In this document: positions 14,113 through 14,268 of the stretch, piece after piece
Position numbering within the stretch: position 1 is the stretch's first letter
Layout of the letters: the number at the start of each line of letters is the position of its first letter
Source of the DNA: CAZXBB01 sp964638815
GTDB lineage: Bacteria; Planctomycetota; Phycisphaerae; Phycisphaerales; SM1A02
DNA: 14,268 nucleotides
Reading direction: 5' to 3'
Assembly (NCBI GenBank): GCA_964638815.1
Contig: CAZXBB010000230.1
Span: 1-14,268 of the forward strand
Translations under genes and position numbers: made by a program
Notes under the pieces: model-generated
Seen by the model: the letters and a program-made list of their open reading frames with translations, nothing else
Told to the model about the DNA's origin: nothing
Databases searched by the model: none

Positions 14113-14268
14113 GGCACCTAACCAGAAGCTTCAAGGGGACGAGCCGCCCGCCGCGCGCTCGGACGCACAACCGCCGGAGGTCCGGCTGGCGCCGGCCCAA
14201 TCCGGCTACCATTCCTACCGTTCGCTCTACGGGCGGAAGACCGCCGCCGGCGGCTCGCCCCCTGAGCT
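14113..14268 (+). repeat. attC site of cassette 2, truncated by window end
   Basis: R'' is ACCTAAC (14116-14122). L'' begins CAAGGGGACGAGCCGCC (from 14132), and L' GGCGGCTCGCCCCCT is at 14249-14263. The R' core lies beyond the window. The site closely follows attC 1 in order and sequence, sharing CCGCCGCGCGCTCG, GGCTGGCGCCGGCCCA, CCGGCTACCAT, CTCTACGGGCG and GCCCCCTGAGCT. Differences in L'' (GGGCCACC to GAGCCGCC) are matched by changes in L' (GGTGGCCC to GGCGGCTC), so pairing is conserved. Confidence 0.9.

Larger units (their letters stand above)
11232..14268 (+). mobile_element. Chromosomal integron: intI, attI and two gene cassettes (continues to the right)
   Basis: An integron integrase gene reads leftward, and an attI region with a recombination core (G/TTAGCC at 12541) lies upstream of it. 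Two plus-strand cassettes follow, 12542-13371 and 13372 onward. This is the canonical divergent integron layout. The cassettes have long attC sites of one sequence type, as in sedentary chromosomal integrons rather than mobile resistance integrons, whose attC sites are varied. The second attC runs off the window, so more cassettes may follow. No resistance gene or transposon end is present. A cassette promoter (Pc) was looked for in intI and attI on the plus strand, but no convincing -35/-10 pair was found. Confidence 0.93.
13372..14268 (+). mobile_element. Integron gene cassette 2 (right end outside window)
   Basis: It starts TTAGGTGCC at 13372, directly after the crossover point of attC 1. 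Its R'' end GGCACCTAAC (14113-14122) is the exact reverse complement of GTTAGGTGCC, which confirms that this gene and this attC form one cassette. One gene (13436-14077) is present. The window ends inside the L' arm, so the cassette would close within a few tens of bases if the spacing of attC 1 is kept. Confidence 0.9.

Overview
This window is GC-rich bacterial DNA, most likely from the Planctomycetota and plausibly a Phycisphaerae-like lineage. The main evidence is two proteins with dockerin-like modules ending in LANWG, a Cys-rich CCLPDG repeat protease, a membrane-anchored Ser/Thr kinase of planctomycete style, and a small membrane protein with a CxxCGY...CxxCG zinc ribbon. The taxonomic call is an inference from sequence style, not from a marker gene.

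Layout: (1) Positions 1-80 hold a short tandem repeat array cut by the window edge. (2) Positions 172-2535 carry, on the minus strand, a Ser/Thr protein kinase followed by a small transaldolase. Between them sits a ~166 bp element with perfect 20-bp terminal inverted repeats, and its terminal TAG is the kinase stop codon. (3) Positions 2669-7356 are a tight plus-strand operon for lipopolysaccharide synthesis: GT9 heptosyltransferase, Maf pyrophosphatase, a three-helix membrane protein, LpxK and bifunctional HldE. Every junction is a 4-nt stop/start overlap. HldE makes ADP-heptose, the GT9 enzyme would transfer heptose to the core, and LpxK phosphorylates the lipid A precursor. This implies a Gram-negative type outer membrane. 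(4) Positions 7372-10425 (minus) encode a large secreted subtilase with a dockerin-like module, three Cys-rich repeats and a C-terminal beta-rich domain. A frameshifted fragment of another dockerin-bearing secreted protein (plus, to 11058) lies upstream of it.

(5) Positions 11232-14268 are a chromosomal integron, the highlight of the window. A minus-strand integron-type tyrosine recombinase (IntI, with its family-specific insertion) diverges from a C-rich attI region. Two plus-strand gene cassettes follow, each with a very long (~166 bp) attC site; the second attC is cut by the window edge. Cassette boundaries can be read exactly. The 10 bases starting each cassette are the perfect reverse complement of the R'' end of that same cassette's attC (GTTAGCCGAC/GTCGGCTAAC and GTTAGGTGCC/GGCACCTAAC). 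The two attC sites covary in their paired arms. Both cassettes encode membrane-anchored proteins of unknown function.

Oddities worth attention are the integrase's Gly-rich tail, which overlaps a transmembrane-helix-coding alternate frame, and G-quadruplex-capable tracts at the intI/attI region and just upstream of the protease.
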